Assembly: GCA_030695415.1 (NCBI GenBank)
Contig: JAUYQZ010000046.1
Span: forward strand, 207,709-271,708
Length of the DNA stretch: 64,000 bases
Reading direction: 5' to 3'
Origin: Hylemonella sp.
Lineage (GTDB): Bacteria > Pseudomonadota > Gammaproteobacteria > Burkholderiales > Burkholderiaceae_C
Shown here: positions 37,576 through 51,660 of the stretch, piece after piece
Position numbering within the stretch: the stretch's first letter is position 1
Layout of the letters: every line of letters starts with the position of its first letter
Made by a program: the position numbers and the translations under genes
Notes under the pieces: generated by a model
What the model was told of the DNA's origin: nothing
The model's database searches: none
Seen by the model: the letters and a program-made list of their open reading frames with translations, nothing else

Positions 37576-37944
37576 CTAACCGACCGCAAAACCGCGCCTG
37601 AACGCCTCACAAAACTGGGCGCTGCCGCTGATCGAGATCGTCAGCATGTGCCGCGGTGCACCCGTTGTACCCAGCTGGCGGCTGAAGCGCCGCGCCACCT
37701 CGTCGTAGATCAGCGACTCCGGCGCCGTCCACTCCTGCTGCCCGTGCAGCAGATAGTCCCACTCCCCGCCCTCCTCCATCGGCGCGCGCTGGCCCGGGAA
37801 AGCGGCAAACGCCCAGTCCAGAACCTGGGCGATCTCGGCGTGCAGAGCCGGCAGACGTGACTCAGGCACCGAGGCCATGGCCTCGAAACTGCCGTGGCCA
37901 TGCGCGTCTTCGCTGTAATCGAAGTCCAGGTACTGCAGCGACAT
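37576..37944 (-). CDS. Conserved hypothetical protein downstream of patatin
   Basis: 122 residues from the ATG at 37944. The frame is open far upstream across the patatin gene in another frame, but a start at MSLQYLDFDYSEDAHGHGSF, 2 nt after the patatin stop, fits operon spacing. The protein is soluble, mixed alpha/beta, with WDYLLHGQQEWTAPESLIYD in the middle and LTISISGSAQFCEAFRRGF at the end. I cannot name the family. It is the last gene of a three-gene minus-strand unit. Confidence 0.75.
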   Translation of the reverse strand: MSLQYLDFDYSEDAHGHGSFEAMASVPESRLPALHAEIAQVLDWAFAAFPGQRAPMEEGGEWDYLLHGQQEWTAPESLIYDEVARRFSRQLGTTGAPRHMLTISISGSAQFCEAFRRGFAVG

Positions 37945-37946
37945 CG

Positions 37947-38870
37947 TCAACCCAGCAGATCCCGCAGATGCGGCAGCACGAACTCGGCCGCACGCTCGCC
38001 CTCGGCAATGGTGGGGACGGCCAGGTGATAGTCCATGGCCGCCACGTCTTCGAGACGGGGGCGGATGAGAACGTCCGCTGGCTCGCCGGCCATGCGGCTC
38101 TGCGTGATGCGCATCTGCATGATGTTCAGGCTGCTGGTCAACACATCCAGCATGGAGGGCATGGGCAGCCCCTCCCGGCCATTGGCCACCGCGGCTGGCC
38201 GCAAGCGCGTCAGCATGGCCTGCAGCATCCCGCCCTGGGGCGCTGCGTCGGCCTCGGCATCGCGCGCATGGCTGGCCACGCGGTTGTGGCGCAGCATCAT
38301 GTCCCAGTTCAGGTCCACGGCGATGACGACGTCCGCCCCCATGGCACGGCACAGCGAGACCGGTACCGGGTTGACCAGACCGCCGTCGACCAGCAGGCGA
38401 CCATCGTGCTGGGCCGGCGTGAAAAGTCCCGGCAGGGCGATAGAGGCACGCACCGCGTCGATCACCGGCCCCTCGCGCAACCAGATCTCACGCCCGGTAT
38501 AGAGCTCGGTGGCCACACAGGCGTAGGCCTTGCGCAAGCCGCCGATGCCGCGGTCTTCGTAGCGACTGCGAAAAAATTCGGTCAGCCGGCCGCCCTCGAT
38601 CAGGCCGCCGCCCATCCTGAAGTCCATCAGGCCGAGCACGGACTTCCAGGTCAGGGTCTTGACCCAGGGCTCCAGGCGGTCCAGCTCACCGGCCGCATAC
38701 ACCGCACCCACCAGGGCCCCGATGGAGGTGCCACACACGATGTCGGGAACGATGCCAGCGCGCTCGAGCGCCCGGATGACACCGATGTGCGCCCAGCCAC
38801 GCGCCGAGCCACTGCCCAGGGCCAAGCCGATGCGCAGCGGCCTTTGCTGCAGGCCCAGGCTGGCGGCCAT
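37947..38870 (-). CDS. Patatin-like phospholipase (RssA family)
   Basis: 307 residues. Motifs: GSGSARGWAHIGV for the oxyanion hole, nucleophile elbow G-T-S-I-G near residue 48, and the dyad Asp in LLVDGGLVNPVPV. This is the single-domain cytoplasmic RssA/YchK type without signal peptide or membrane segment. The natural lipid substrate is unknown. It lies 3 nt after the 104-residue gene upstream and 2 nt before the hypothetical gene downstream. Confidence 0.92.
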   Translation of the reverse strand: MAASLGLQQRPLRIGLALGSGSARGWAHIGVIRALERAGIVPDIVCGTSIGALVGAVYAAGELDRLEPWVKTLTWKSVLGLMDFRMGGGLIEGGRLTEFFRSRYEDRGIGGLRKAYACVATELYTGREIWLREGPVIDAVRASIALPGLFTPAQHDGRLLVDGGLVNPVPVSLCRAMGADVVIAVDLNWDMMLRHNRVASHARDAEADAAPQGGMLQAMLTRLRPAAVANGREGLPMPSMLDVLTSSLNIMQMRITQSRMAGEPADVLIRPRLEDVAAMDYHLAVPTIAEGERAAEFVLPHLRDLLG

Positions 38871-38873
38871 CGC

Positions 38874-39188
38874 TCAGTCCTGCCCCTCTTCCCCGGCCAC
38901 CTGCGGGCGGGCCTGGCGTTGCCCGTTTTTCACCAGCAACTCCACGTACACCGCCGTCGCGCCCGCCTGGGCCGCCACGTCGATCTGCTCGATGAGATTG
39001 CCGAAGTGGACAGGAGCGGCCGTGTCTGCACTGAGGCCGACCCTGCAATCAAAGTCCCAGAAGTCGACCCCTTGCGGCAGGGCCACGCGCCGCTGACGTT
39101 TGACGTACTTGCGAATGTCGTGCTTGACGGCTTCGAGCACGCGGTCCGGGTGTTTGCCCTCGGGTTGAAGGGGATAGGTTTTGCGCAC
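38874..39188 (-). CDS. DUF6172-like small conserved protein
   Basis: 104 residues. It starts MRKTYPLQPEGKHPDRVLEA, then VKHDIRKYVKRQRRVALPQG, and contains D-F-W-D-F-D-C-R-V-G, a pattern I recall from the DUF6172 family. Function unknown. There is no signal peptide; the protein is basic at the N-terminal half. It is the first gene of the patatin unit, divergent from the RNA helicase gene. Confidence 0.7.
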   Translation of the reverse strand: MRKTYPLQPEGKHPDRVLEAVKHDIRKYVKRQRRVALPQGVDFWDFDCRVGLSADTAAPVHFGNLIEQIDVAAQAGATAVYVELLVKNGQRQARPQVAGEEGQD

Positions 39189-39288
39189 GATGGGCCTTGG
39201 TAAATTTCGCGAGGGGCTTGATTATCGTCGCCATCCGACTGCACGGTCAGCGGAGCGCGTAAACTGGGCGCCCCCACCGAAGCCCTTC

Positions 39289-40521
39289 ATGCCATTTTCC
39301 TCCCTGGGCTTGTCGCCCGCCCTGTTGCGCGCCCTCAGCGCCCGGGCCTACACCCTCCCCACCCCCATCCAGGCTGCGGCCATTCCAGCCGTGCTGCAGG
39401 ACCGCGACGTGCTGGGATCGGCACAGACGGGGTCGGGCAAGACGCTGGCTTTTGCGCTGCCGCTGCTGCAACAACTCACGCAGGCTCCGGGCGAGAGGCC
39501 CCGCCGCGCGCGCGCGCTGGTGCTGGTGCCCACCCGCGAGCTGGCCGCCCAGGTCGGCGACGAATTCCGCAGCCTGGCGCAACATCTGGACGGGTCGCTG
39601 AAGGTCACCGTGGTGTTTGGCGGCGTATCGATCAACCCGCAGATGATGGGCCTGCGCGGTGGCACCGACATCGTCGTGGCCACCCCCGGCCGCCTGCTGG
39701 ACCTGCTGGACCACAACGCACTGAGCCTGGCCGGCGTCCAGACGCTGGTCCTGGACGAAGCCGACCGCCTGCTGGACCTCGGCTTTGCCGAGGAACTGCA
39801 GCGCCTGCGCGCCCTGCTGCCCGCCAAGCGCCAGAACCTGTTCTTCTCGGCCACCTTTCCGCCTGCCGTGCAGGCCCTGGCGCAAACGCTGCTGCAGGAC
39901 CCGGTGCGCATCGACGTGCTGCCAGCGCCACAGACCCAGCCCGACATCGTGCAGCGCGCCATCGCCGTCGATGCGGCGCAGCGCACCCAGTTGCTGCGGC
40001 ATCTGATCGGCCAGCAGCACTGGAGCCGGGTGCTGGTGTTCGTGGCCACCAAGCATGCGGCCGAGATCGTGGCCGACAAACTGCGCAAGGCGGACATCGA
40101 TGCTGAGCCCTTCCATGGCGAACTGAGCCAGGGCAAACGCACCCAGGTGCTGGCGGACTTCAAGGCTTCGCGGCTCACCGTGGTGGTCGCCACCGACGTG
40201 GCGGCGCGCGGCCTGGACATTGCCCAGTTGCCCGTGGTCGTGAACTACGACCTGCCGCGCTCCACCAGCGACTACACCCACCGCATCGGCCGCACCGGTC
40301 GTGCCGGTGAGAGCGGACTGGCCGTGAACTTCGTCAGCGCGGCCACAGAGGCCCATTTCCGCCTGATCGAAAAACGTCAAGGCCTCCAGCTCCCGCGGGA
40401 AATCGTTGCCGGCTTCGAGCCGGTGCAAACTGTTTCAGAGGCCGCCAGCACGGGCGGCGTCAAGGGCAAGCGCCCGAGCAAGAAGGACAAGCTTCGCGCC
40501 GCGGCCGCCCGGAACCCGTGA
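39289..40521 (+). CDS. rhlE: DEAD-box ATP-dependent RNA helicase (RhlE-like)
   Basis: 410 residues from the ATG at 39289 (MPFSSLGLSPALLRAL), the usual family start; the frame extends to 39181 with unrelated sequence. Motifs in order: Q-motif YTLPTPIQAAAIP, Walker A AQTGSGKT, PTRELAAQV, TPGRLLDLL, DEAD in VLDEADRLLDLG, SAT, then RGLDIAQLP and HRIGRTGRAG. The C-terminal tail is short and basic (KGKRPSKKDK). Such helicases remodel rRNA or mRNA structures. Confidence 0.95.
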   Translation: MPFSSLGLSPALLRALSARAYTLPTPIQAAAIPAVLQDRDVLGSAQTGSGKTLAFALPLLQQLTQAPGERPRRARALVLVPTRELAAQVGDEFRSLAQHLDGSLKVTVVFGGVSINPQMMGLRGGTDIVVATPGRLLDLLDHNALSLAGVQTLVLDEADRLLDLGFAEELQRLRALLPAKRQNLFFSATFPPAVQALAQTLLQDPVRIDVLPAPQTQPDIVQRAIAVDAAQRTQLLRHLIGQQHWSRVLVFVATKHAAEIVADKLRKADIDAEPFHGELSQGKRTQVLADFKASRLTVVVATDVAARGLDIAQLPVVVNYDLPRSTSDYTHRIGRTGRAGESGLAVNFVSAATEAHFRLIEKRQGLQLPREIVAGFEPVQTVSEAASTGGVKGKRPSKKDKLRAAAARNP

Positions 40522-40663
40522 GCCACCGGGGGTTGGCGGGGTCACGAGCCCGGCACGCCTGATGTAAGTGTTGGTATCGGCGCGCCATGGACCGCCTGCC
40601 GCTGGCTACCATGGCTTCGAACTGCTGTCACCGCTGTCCGCCCAAGCCACCAGACCCCTCACC

Positions 40664-41410
40664 ATGCCTGACCTTCTCACCCTTGCATTCGCCGAGCCGG
40701 TGGTCGCCCTGTCCTACGTGGTACTGGGATTGGTGGGCTTTGGCTCCACCCTGGTCGGTGCACCGCTGCTGGCCCACCTGCTGCCGGTTAGCACCGTGAT
40801 TCCGACGCTCGCGGTGACCGACCTGGTGGCATCCCTTTCCAACGGCTGGCGCCTGAGCGAGCATGTGGTGCGGCGCGAATTGTGGCGCCTGGTACCGCCC
40901 CTGTTTGCAGGCAGTGCGGTGGGGGCCTGGCTGCTGTTCACACTGCCCGTGCAGTGGCTCATGCCGCTGCTGGGAGGCTTCGTGGTGCTGTATGCGCTGA
41001 ATGGCCTGCGGCCAAGGGAGGCCTACCACTGGGCCTTGCCGCTTTCGCCGCGCTGGGCCTGGTGGTTCGGCGGCGTCGGCGGCATGTTCAGCGCCCTGTT
41101 CGGCGCTGGCGGCTGGGTCTATGCGATCTACCTGGCGCGACGCCTGGAAGACGTGCAGCAGATCCGTGCCACACAGACGGCGGTGCTGATGTTCAGTTCG
41201 GGAGTGCGGGTGGCGCTGTTCCTGCTGGCCGGTCGCCTGCTGGACCCCCAACTGCTGTGGCTGGTCCTGTGCCTGCTGCCGGCCGTGGCCCTGGGCCTCT
41301 ATATCGGCCACCGCATCAGCCTGCGCCTGGACAAGCGGCGCTTCCTGCTGGTGCTGCACGGCGTGCTGCTCCTCGCGGGCAGCAGCCTGATCCTGCGCGC
41401 CCTGCTCTAG
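40664..41410 (+). CDS. TauE/SafE-family sulfite/anion permease
   Basis: 248 residues from the ATG at 40664; the frame extends to 40568 with non-membrane sequence. Seven or eight hydrophobic helices alternate with short loops, with the family motif GGVGGMFSALFGAGGW in the second half and LVGFGSTLVGAPLLA in the first, an internal two-fold repeat. It should sit in the inner membrane and export sulfite, sulfoacetate or a related anion; the substrate is not evident. Its TAG stop shares the palindrome CTAG (41407-41410) with the stop of the convergent gene. Confidence 0.85.
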   Translation: MPDLLTLAFAEPVVALSYVVLGLVGFGSTLVGAPLLAHLLPVSTVIPTLAVTDLVASLSNGWRLSEHVVRRELWRLVPPLFAGSAVGAWLLFTLPVQWLMPLLGGFVVLYALNGLRPREAYHWALPLSPRWAWWFGGVGGMFSALFGAGGWVYAIYLARRLEDVQQIRATQTAVLMFSSGVRVALFLLAGRLLDPQLLWLVLCLLPAVALGLYIGHRISLRLDKRRFLLVLHGVLLLAGSSLILRALL

Positions 41411-41994
41411 CGGCTGGCTGTCTGGCCCAGCAGCGCGTCCTTGAGCTGCCAGTCGGCCGGGTCCTGACCCAGCCAGATGCGCAGCAAGGCGCCATAGAAC
41501 TCGGGCTCGGGAAACGGCTCGCCGATCGGAACGCCGCGGATGGTGATCATGGTGCCCTTGCCAGGCACCCAGTCCATATTGATGACCTCACCGACTTTCA
41601 TCTTGCGGGCATCGTAGAAGACCTGGCTCATGCGCATCACGCTGCCCACGATGCGCGTGTACTCTTCATTCGGCGTATTGGTCTTGATGCCCCTGATGAA
41701 GAGCCGGCCCAGTTCCTCCGAGGCGATATCGCGCACAAAGGTCAGCGTCAGGCGCTTGGGGCCCGGGGCCACCAGCACCTCGGTCAGGGTGCCCGACTTC
41801 TTGCCGATATACAAACCGGCCGTGTAAACCTTGAAGACGGCCTTGTAGCGCGTCCCGGCGCCATTGAGCTGCAGCTTGGACCCGGCGACTTCGAGGCTTT
41901 CCTCGTACCTCACGCCCTCCACTTCACGGGCGTGGACCTGCCATGCAAGCAGCCCCAGCATGCAAACGAGCAGCGCTTTCAGGGTTCGCGTCAT
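41407..41994 (-). CDS. Periplasmic chalcone isomerase-like protein
   Basis: 195 residues. Signal peptide (ALLVCMLGLLAWQVHA) ending near residue 22. The mature part has the chalcone-isomerase-like fold pattern: VAGSKLQLNGAGTRYKAVFK, then VYTAGLYI, RLTLTFVRDIASEEL, GTMITIRGVPIGEPF and LLRIWLGQDPAD. Bacterial members of this family lack flavonoid substrates and have unknown roles; some bind fatty acids. It overlaps the convergent permease gene by 4 nt (CTAG). Confidence 0.88.
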   Translation of the reverse strand: MTRTLKALLVCMLGLLAWQVHAREVEGVRYEESLEVAGSKLQLNGAGTRYKAVFKVYTAGLYIGKKSGTLTEVLVAPGPKRLTLTFVRDIASEELGRLFIRGIKTNTPNEEYTRIVGSVMRMSQVFYDARKMKVGEVINMDWVPGKGTMITIRGVPIGEPFPEPEFYGALLRIWLGQDPADWQLKDALLGQTASR

Positions 41995-42094
41995 TTATTC
42001 CTCTGTTGTTTGGTTGTTTGACAGGAGCATTGTCGCTTCCTTACCGAGGCCTGCAAACCAGGGCCCGGCAGGCGATTTCCCGGAGCCGGCTCGT

Positions 42095-42922
42095 CTAGGA
42101 CCAGACCACCGATCGCATCGAGATCGAGGCCCCCTGAAAGCCTTCATTGAAAAAACGCACGCTCTCGCCGGCATGCACCGCACCGGCCGCATACAGCAGC
42201 GGCAGGTAGTGCTCGTGCGTAGGATGGGCCAGTCGGGCCGGTTCGCCGAAGTCCTGAAAGCGCTGCAATTCATCCAGCTGGCCCTGCGCGATCTGCTCGC
42301 CGACATGGCGGTCGAACGCGACGGCCCAGTCGTAAGCCTGGTCCCTGGGGGCATCACGCCGCATGGTTCGCAGGTTATGCACGACGTTGCCGCTGGCCAC
42401 GATGAGCACACCCCGTTCGCGCAGACTGCGCAACTGCCGCCCCAGGGCATAGTGATCGGCTGGCGGGCGGTCGTAGTCCATGCTGAGCTGGATCACAGGA
42501 ATATCAGCCTGCGGGAACATGGGCTTGAGCACACCCCAGCAGCCATGGTCGTAGCCCCAGGCCTGCTCGTCCACCCCCAGCGGCCGGTCCGTGCCGGGCT
42601 GGCGCAGCTCCGCGGCCAACGCCTGCGCCAGGTGCGGTGCCCCGGGCGCCGGGTACTGCTGTTCGAACAGCTCGCGCGGAAAGCCCCCGAAGTCGTGGAT
42701 GGTGCGCGGCTGCGCCATCCCGGTCAGCCACCAGCCCTGCGTCAGCCAATGCGCCGAGATGCAGAGGATGAGCTGCGGCCGGGGCCAGCCGGATCCGAAT
42801 TCGCGACCCAACGCCTCCCACTGCGGGCGGAAATCGTTGGGCTCGATGACGTTGAGCGGGCTGCCGTGGCCGATGAAAAGCACCGGCAGGCGCGGGCTGG
42901 GAAGAAGAATTTGCGCTTGCAT
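42095..42922 (-). CDS. ygiD: Extradiol dioxygenase of the DOPA 4,5-dioxygenase family (YgiD-like)
   Basis: 275 residues. Candidate metal-ligand histidines are in LFIGHGSPLN, ISAHWLTQG and SGNVVHNLR, with a further conserved His in HPTHEHYLPLLY. W-G-Y-D-H-G-C-W-G is also typical. This matches LigB-superfamily DODA proteins such as E. coli YgiD, a zinc- or iron-dependent ring-cleaving enzyme. The true substrate in this organism is unknown. The gene stands alone between two genes of other functions. Confidence 0.9.
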   Translation of the reverse strand: MQAQILLPSPRLPVLFIGHGSPLNVIEPNDFRPQWEALGREFGSGWPRPQLILCISAHWLTQGWWLTGMAQPRTIHDFGGFPRELFEQQYPAPGAPHLAQALAAELRQPGTDRPLGVDEQAWGYDHGCWGVLKPMFPQADIPVIQLSMDYDRPPADHYALGRQLRSLRERGVLIVASGNVVHNLRTMRRDAPRDQAYDWAVAFDRHVGEQIAQGQLDELQRFQDFGEPARLAHPTHEHYLPLLYAAGAVHAGESVRFFNEGFQGASISMRSVVWS

Positions 42923-43001
42923 CGGGCAATTGTCGCGTTTGCAGCAGTTTGCCGGTCAAATTAGGGACGAAACCCAGATCACGCGGCCATGCAACTGCTA
43001 T

Positions 43002-43017
43002 ATTGCAACGCAGCAAT
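43002..43017 (+). promoter_or_regulatory. Candidate operator/promoter of the PHB depolymerase gene
   Basis: ATTGCAACGCAGCAAT has palindromic ends (ATTGC/GCAAT) and lies immediately after a TATATT -10-like hexamer (42999-43004), 20 nt before the phaZ start. PhaR-type regulators of polyhydroxyalkanoate genes are described to bind TGC-GCA repeats, so this is a candidate site. Confidence 0.35.
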
Positions 43018-43036
43018 CTGCCGAAAGCGAGTTCTC

Positions 43037-44344
43037 ATGCTCTACCAGCTCTACGAATCCCAGCGCTCCCTGATGGAGCCCTTTGCGGACTTTGCGCAGT
43101 CCGCCGCCAAGGCCTTCAACAACCCCTTGTCGCCCATGGCCCATCTGCCCCAGGCCCAGCGCATGGCAGCCGGCTACGCGTTGATGCACCGCCTGGGCAA
43201 GGACTACGAGAAGCCCGAGTTCGGTATCCGCACGGTGGGCGTGGACGGCGTCAACGTCGCCATCCACGAACGCGTCGAGGTCGACAAGCCCTTCTGCGAA
43301 CTGCGCCGCTTCAAGCGCTTCACCGACGACGCGGCCACGCTGACCAAGCTCAAGAACCAGCCGGTGGTGCTGATCGTGGCGCCGCTCTCCGGCCACTACG
43401 CCACGCTGCTGCGCGACACCGTGCGCACCATGCTCAAGGACCACAAGGTCTACATCACCGACTGGAAGAACGCGCGCCTGGTGCCGCTGTCCGAGGGCGA
43501 GTTCCACCTGGACGACTACGTCAACTACGTGCAGGAATTCATCCGCCATATCCAGGCTGAATACGGCAACTGCCACGTGATGAGCGTGTGCCAGCCCACC
43601 GTGCCGGTGCTGGCCGCCGTGTCGCTGATGGCCAGCCGTGGCGAGACCACCCCGTTGACCATGACCATGATGGGCGGGCCGATCGATGCGCGCAAGTCCC
43701 CGACGGCCGTGAACAACCTGGCCATGAACAAAAGTCACAGCTGGTTCGAGAACAACGTGATCTTCCGCGTGCCGAGCAACTTCCCCGGCGCCGGCCGTCG
43801 GGTCTATCCTGGCTTCCTGCAGCATTCGGGTTTTGTCGCCATGAATCCGCAGCACCACGCCAAGAGCCACTACGACTACTTCCAGCACCTGATCAAGGGC
43901 GACGACACCAGCGCCGAGGCGCACCGCCAGTTCTACGACGAGTACAACGCCGTGCTCGACATGGACGCCGACTATTACCTCGAAACCATACGGACGGTGT
44001 TCCAGGATTTCAGCCTGGTGCAGGGTACCTGGGACGTGAAAGGCGTGGACGGCGCCATTGAGCGCGTCAAGCCGCAGGACATCAAGACCACGGCGCTGAT
44101 GTCGGTCGAAGGTGAGCTCGACGACATCTCGGGCTCGGGCCAGACCGAGGCGGTGCACGAGATCTGCAGCGGCGTGCCCAAGGCCCGTCAGCATCACCTG
44201 GAAGCCAAGGGGGCCGGTCACTACGGCATCTTTTCGGGCCGCCGCTGGCGCGACATCGTCTACCCGGCGGTCAAGACCTTCATCCTGGACCACAACACTC
44301 CCGCCAAGGGCGACCGGAAAAAGACAGCCAGGTCAGCCGCCTGA
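43037..44344 (+). CDS. phaZ: Intracellular poly(3-hydroxybutyrate) depolymerase
   Basis: 435 residues from the ATG at 43037 (MLYQLYESQRSLMEPFADFA), the usual family start; the frame continues 16 codons upstream over the promoter. The nucleophile is a cysteine in MSVCQPTVPV (about Cys185), as in Cupriavidus PhaZ1-type enzymes, instead of Ser. The acid lies in SVEGELDDISGSGQT and the His in AKGAGHYGIFSGRRWR. It degrades native PHB granules in the cytoplasm, showing that the organism stores PHB. It precedes rnfB by 30 nt. Confidence 0.95.
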   Translation: MLYQLYESQRSLMEPFADFAQSAAKAFNNPLSPMAHLPQAQRMAAGYALMHRLGKDYEKPEFGIRTVGVDGVNVAIHERVEVDKPFCELRRFKRFTDDAATLTKLKNQPVVLIVAPLSGHYATLLRDTVRTMLKDHKVYITDWKNARLVPLSEGEFHLDDYVNYVQEFIRHIQAEYGNCHVMSVCQPTVPVLAAVSLMASRGETTPLTMTMMGGPIDARKSPTAVNNLAMNKSHSWFENNVIFRVPSNFPGAGRRVYPGFLQHSGFVAMNPQHHAKSHYDYFQHLIKGDDTSAEAHRQFYDEYNAVLDMDADYYLETIRTVFQDFSLVQGTWDVKGVDGAIERVKPQDIKTTALMSVEGELDDISGSGQTEAVHEICSGVPKARQHHLEAKGAGHYGIFSGRRWRDIVYPAVKTFILDHNTPAKGDRKKTARSAA

Positions 44345-44374
44345 TCTGCAGGCCAGGGGCCGGATAATCCGGTC

Positions 44375-45040
44375 ATGCCCGCAACAGCCGCCCAGATCCT
44401 CGACGCCCTGCCCCAAACGCAGTGCACCCGCTGTGGCTACCCGGACTGCGCCGCCTATGCGCAGGCCATCGCGTCCGGTGAAGCCGGCATCAACCAATGC
44501 CCCCCCGGCGGCGCCGAAGGCGTGGCGCGGCTGGCCCGTCTGACCGGCCTGCCGCCGCTGCCACTCGATCCCGCCTTCGGTCCCGAAGGCCCCATGACGG
44601 TGGCTGTGATCGACGAAGACTGGTGCATCGGCTGCACGCTCTGCCTCAAGGTCTGCCCGACCGACGCGATCCTGGGCAGCAACAAGCGCATGCACACCGT
44701 GATCGAAGCGCACTGCACCGGCTGCGATCTGTGCCTGCCGGTCTGCCCGGTGGACTGCATCCGCATGGAAGCCATCAGCGGTGAGCGCACCGGCTGGGCG
44801 GCCTGGTCGCGGCCGCAGGCCGATGCCGCCCGCCAGCGCTATGCCTTCCATCGCCTGCGACAGTCGCGGGACCAGGACGAGAACGACGCGCGCCTGCAGG
44901 CCAAGGCCCGAGCGAAGCTGGCCGACCTGCCGGCCCACTCCCTGCACACCGACCCGGTCATGCTGGAAAAGAAGCGGGCCGTGATCGAGGCAGCCCTGGC
45001 CCGTGCCCGGGAGCGCCAGCAAGGCACCGGCTCGCGTTGA
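44375..45040 (+). CDS. rnfB: RnfB-type ferredoxin subunit, stand-alone
   Basis: 221 residues. The N-terminal 4Fe-4S domain has [16 protein letters not shown] ... QCPPGG, followed by two ferredoxin 4Fe-4S motifs ([12 protein letters not shown] and [12 protein letters not shown]). The C-terminal 80 residues are charged and helical. The transmembrane helix that begins classic RnfB proteins is missing, and no other rnf genes are adjacent. In Burkholderiales such solitary RnfB-like proteins are common; the electron partner is unknown. Confidence 0.9.
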   Translation: MPATAAQILDALPQTQCTRCGYPDCAAYAQAIASGEAGINQCPPGGAEGVARLARLTGLPPLPLDPAFGPEGPMTVAVIDEDWCIGCTLCLKVCPTDAILGSNKRMHTVIEAHCTGCDLCLPVCPVDCIRMEAISGERTGWAAWSRPQADAARQRYAFHRLRQSRDQDENDARLQAKARAKLADLPAHSLHTDPVMLEKKRAVIEAALARARERQQGTGSR

Positions 45041-45160
45041 GCCACGGCGATGCGGACATTGCCGAGTGCCAGCCTCCCTGATTGGCGGTATCCCGCCCCT
45101 CAATTCATCAGGACAAGTAGCAAAAAGTCTGGCATCCTGCGCTTCGGCTTTTACGAAATA

Positions 45161-45190
45161 TGTCCGTTCGCGTTGAGCTTGTCGAAACGC
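45161..45190. repeat. Solo half copy of the TCCGTTCG...GAGCTTGTCGAA repeat
   Basis: TGTCCGTTCG followed by CGTTGAGCTTGTCGAAACGC resembles one arm of the paired repeat at 51542-51604. No inverted partner is seen nearby. It lies 36 nt before the start of the hybrid kinase gene, in its probable 5' leader. Confidence 0.75.
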
Positions 45191-45226
45191 ACACCTTGGC
45201 AGGCCTGACGACGAGTTGCAACAACG

Positions 45227-50533
<5,307 letters not shown>

Positions 50534-50537
50534 GTTC

Positions 50538-51494
50538 ATGTTCACCGACAACAACCTCCTGGCGAAGCTCCCCGGGCTGGCGCCCGAGCGCAAACCGCGC
50601 CTGCTGCTGGTGGACGACCAAGCCATCAACATCCAGGTCATGCACCGGGCGTTCGCCCAGGACTGCCAGGTCTTCATGGCCACCAGTGGGCCCCAGGCAC
50701 TGCAGATCTGCCAGGACCAGGCGCCCGACCTGGTCCTGCTGGACATCGAGATGCCGGAGATGGACGGTTTTGAAGTCTGCCGGCGCCTCAAGGCCAGCGA
50801 CCTGACCCGCCACATCCCGGTGATCTTCGTCACCGCCCACACCGACCCGGCGCAGGAAACGCGCGGCCTGGAACTGGGCGCGGTGGACTTCATCTCCAAA
50901 CCGGTCAACCCCAGCGTGCTACGCGCCCGGGTGCGCACGCACCTGATGCTCAAGTTCCAGTCCGACGTGCTGCGCGATCTGGTGTTCCTCGACGGCCTGA
51001 CGACCCTGCACAACCGGCGCTATTTCGACCAGCAGCTGGAGCTGGAGTGGGCCCGCTCGGTCCGCCAGGACACTGCGCTGTCGTTGATCCTGGTGGACGT
51101 GGACTATTTCAAACGCTACAACGACCACTATGGTCACCAGGCCGGCGACGACTGCCTGCGCGAGATCGCCGCGCTACTCAAGACCAGTTTCAAGCGTGGC
51201 ACCGATATCGTGGCGCGCTACGGCGGCGAGGAGTTCGTCTGCCTGCTGCCCGACACCGGGCACGAAGATGCCATGCGCCTGGCCGAAGAAATTGCGAAGC
51301 GCGTGCGCGAACGCGCCCTGCCCCACGCCAAATCCGACGTGGCAGCGGCCGTCACCGTGAGTCTGGGCGTGGCCAGCGGCAACGGGCTGCAGGGGGCCGC
51401 CAAGGATCTGCTGGCGCTGGCCGACCAGCAACTCTACTTGGCCAAGAGCAGCGGCCGCGCGCGCGCCTGCGGTGCCGTCCTGGGCAAGAACTGA
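50538..51494 (+). CDS. REC-GGDEF response regulator, diguanylate cyclase
   Basis: 318 residues. The receiver domain (1-130) has its acidic pair in LLVDDQAINIQ, the phospho-acceptor Asp in LLDIEMPEMDG and Lys in ISKPVN. The GGDEF domain (about 155-318) has the active-site signature A-R-Y-G-G-E-E-F and conserved DGLTTLHNRRYFD and VDYFKRYND. All catalytic residues are present, so it should make cyclic di-GMP when phosphorylated. An RxxD inhibitory site is not evident at the usual position before the signature. It starts 4 nt after the hybrid kinase stop, without its own ribosome site, so the two are likely coupled. Confidence 0.95.
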   Translation: MFTDNNLLAKLPGLAPERKPRLLLVDDQAINIQVMHRAFAQDCQVFMATSGPQALQICQDQAPDLVLLDIEMPEMDGFEVCRRLKASDLTRHIPVIFVTAHTDPAQETRGLELGAVDFISKPVNPSVLRARVRTHLMLKFQSDVLRDLVFLDGLTTLHNRRYFDQQLELEWARSVRQDTALSLILVDVDYFKRYNDHYGHQAGDDCLREIAALLKTSFKRGTDIVARYGGEEFVCLLPDTGHEDAMRLAEEIAKRVRERALPHAKSDVAAAVTVSLGVASGNGLQGAAKDLLALADQQLYLAKSSGRARACGAVLGKN

Positions 51495-51541
51495 ACGGGC
51501 GAATCCGTCCACCGCTTCACAAAGCTTCACCCTGAAGAAAT

Positions 51542-51604
51542 ATCCGTTCGCCCTGAGCCTGTCGAAGGGCTACTGGGGCTTTGACAAGCTCAGCCCGAAC
51601 GGAT
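51542..51604. repeat. Inverted repeat (intergenic dispersed type), also a likely bidirectional terminator
   Basis: Arms at 51542-51567 (ATCCGTTCGCCCTGAGCC and following) and 51579-51604 are complementary at 22 of 26 positions, with an 11-nt loop. It fills the space between the diguanylate cyclase and the convergent cheB. This TCCGTTCG-CCTGAGC-TGTCGAAG family is widespread in intergenic regions of proteobacteria. A solo arm lies at 45161-45190, so the two copies flank the kinase-cyclase pair. Confidence 0.85.
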
Positions 51605-51660
51605 GGAGTTGAACGCTAGTTCAGCGTTTCCCCTCGCCGATAACAGCGGACCGGGCCGCC

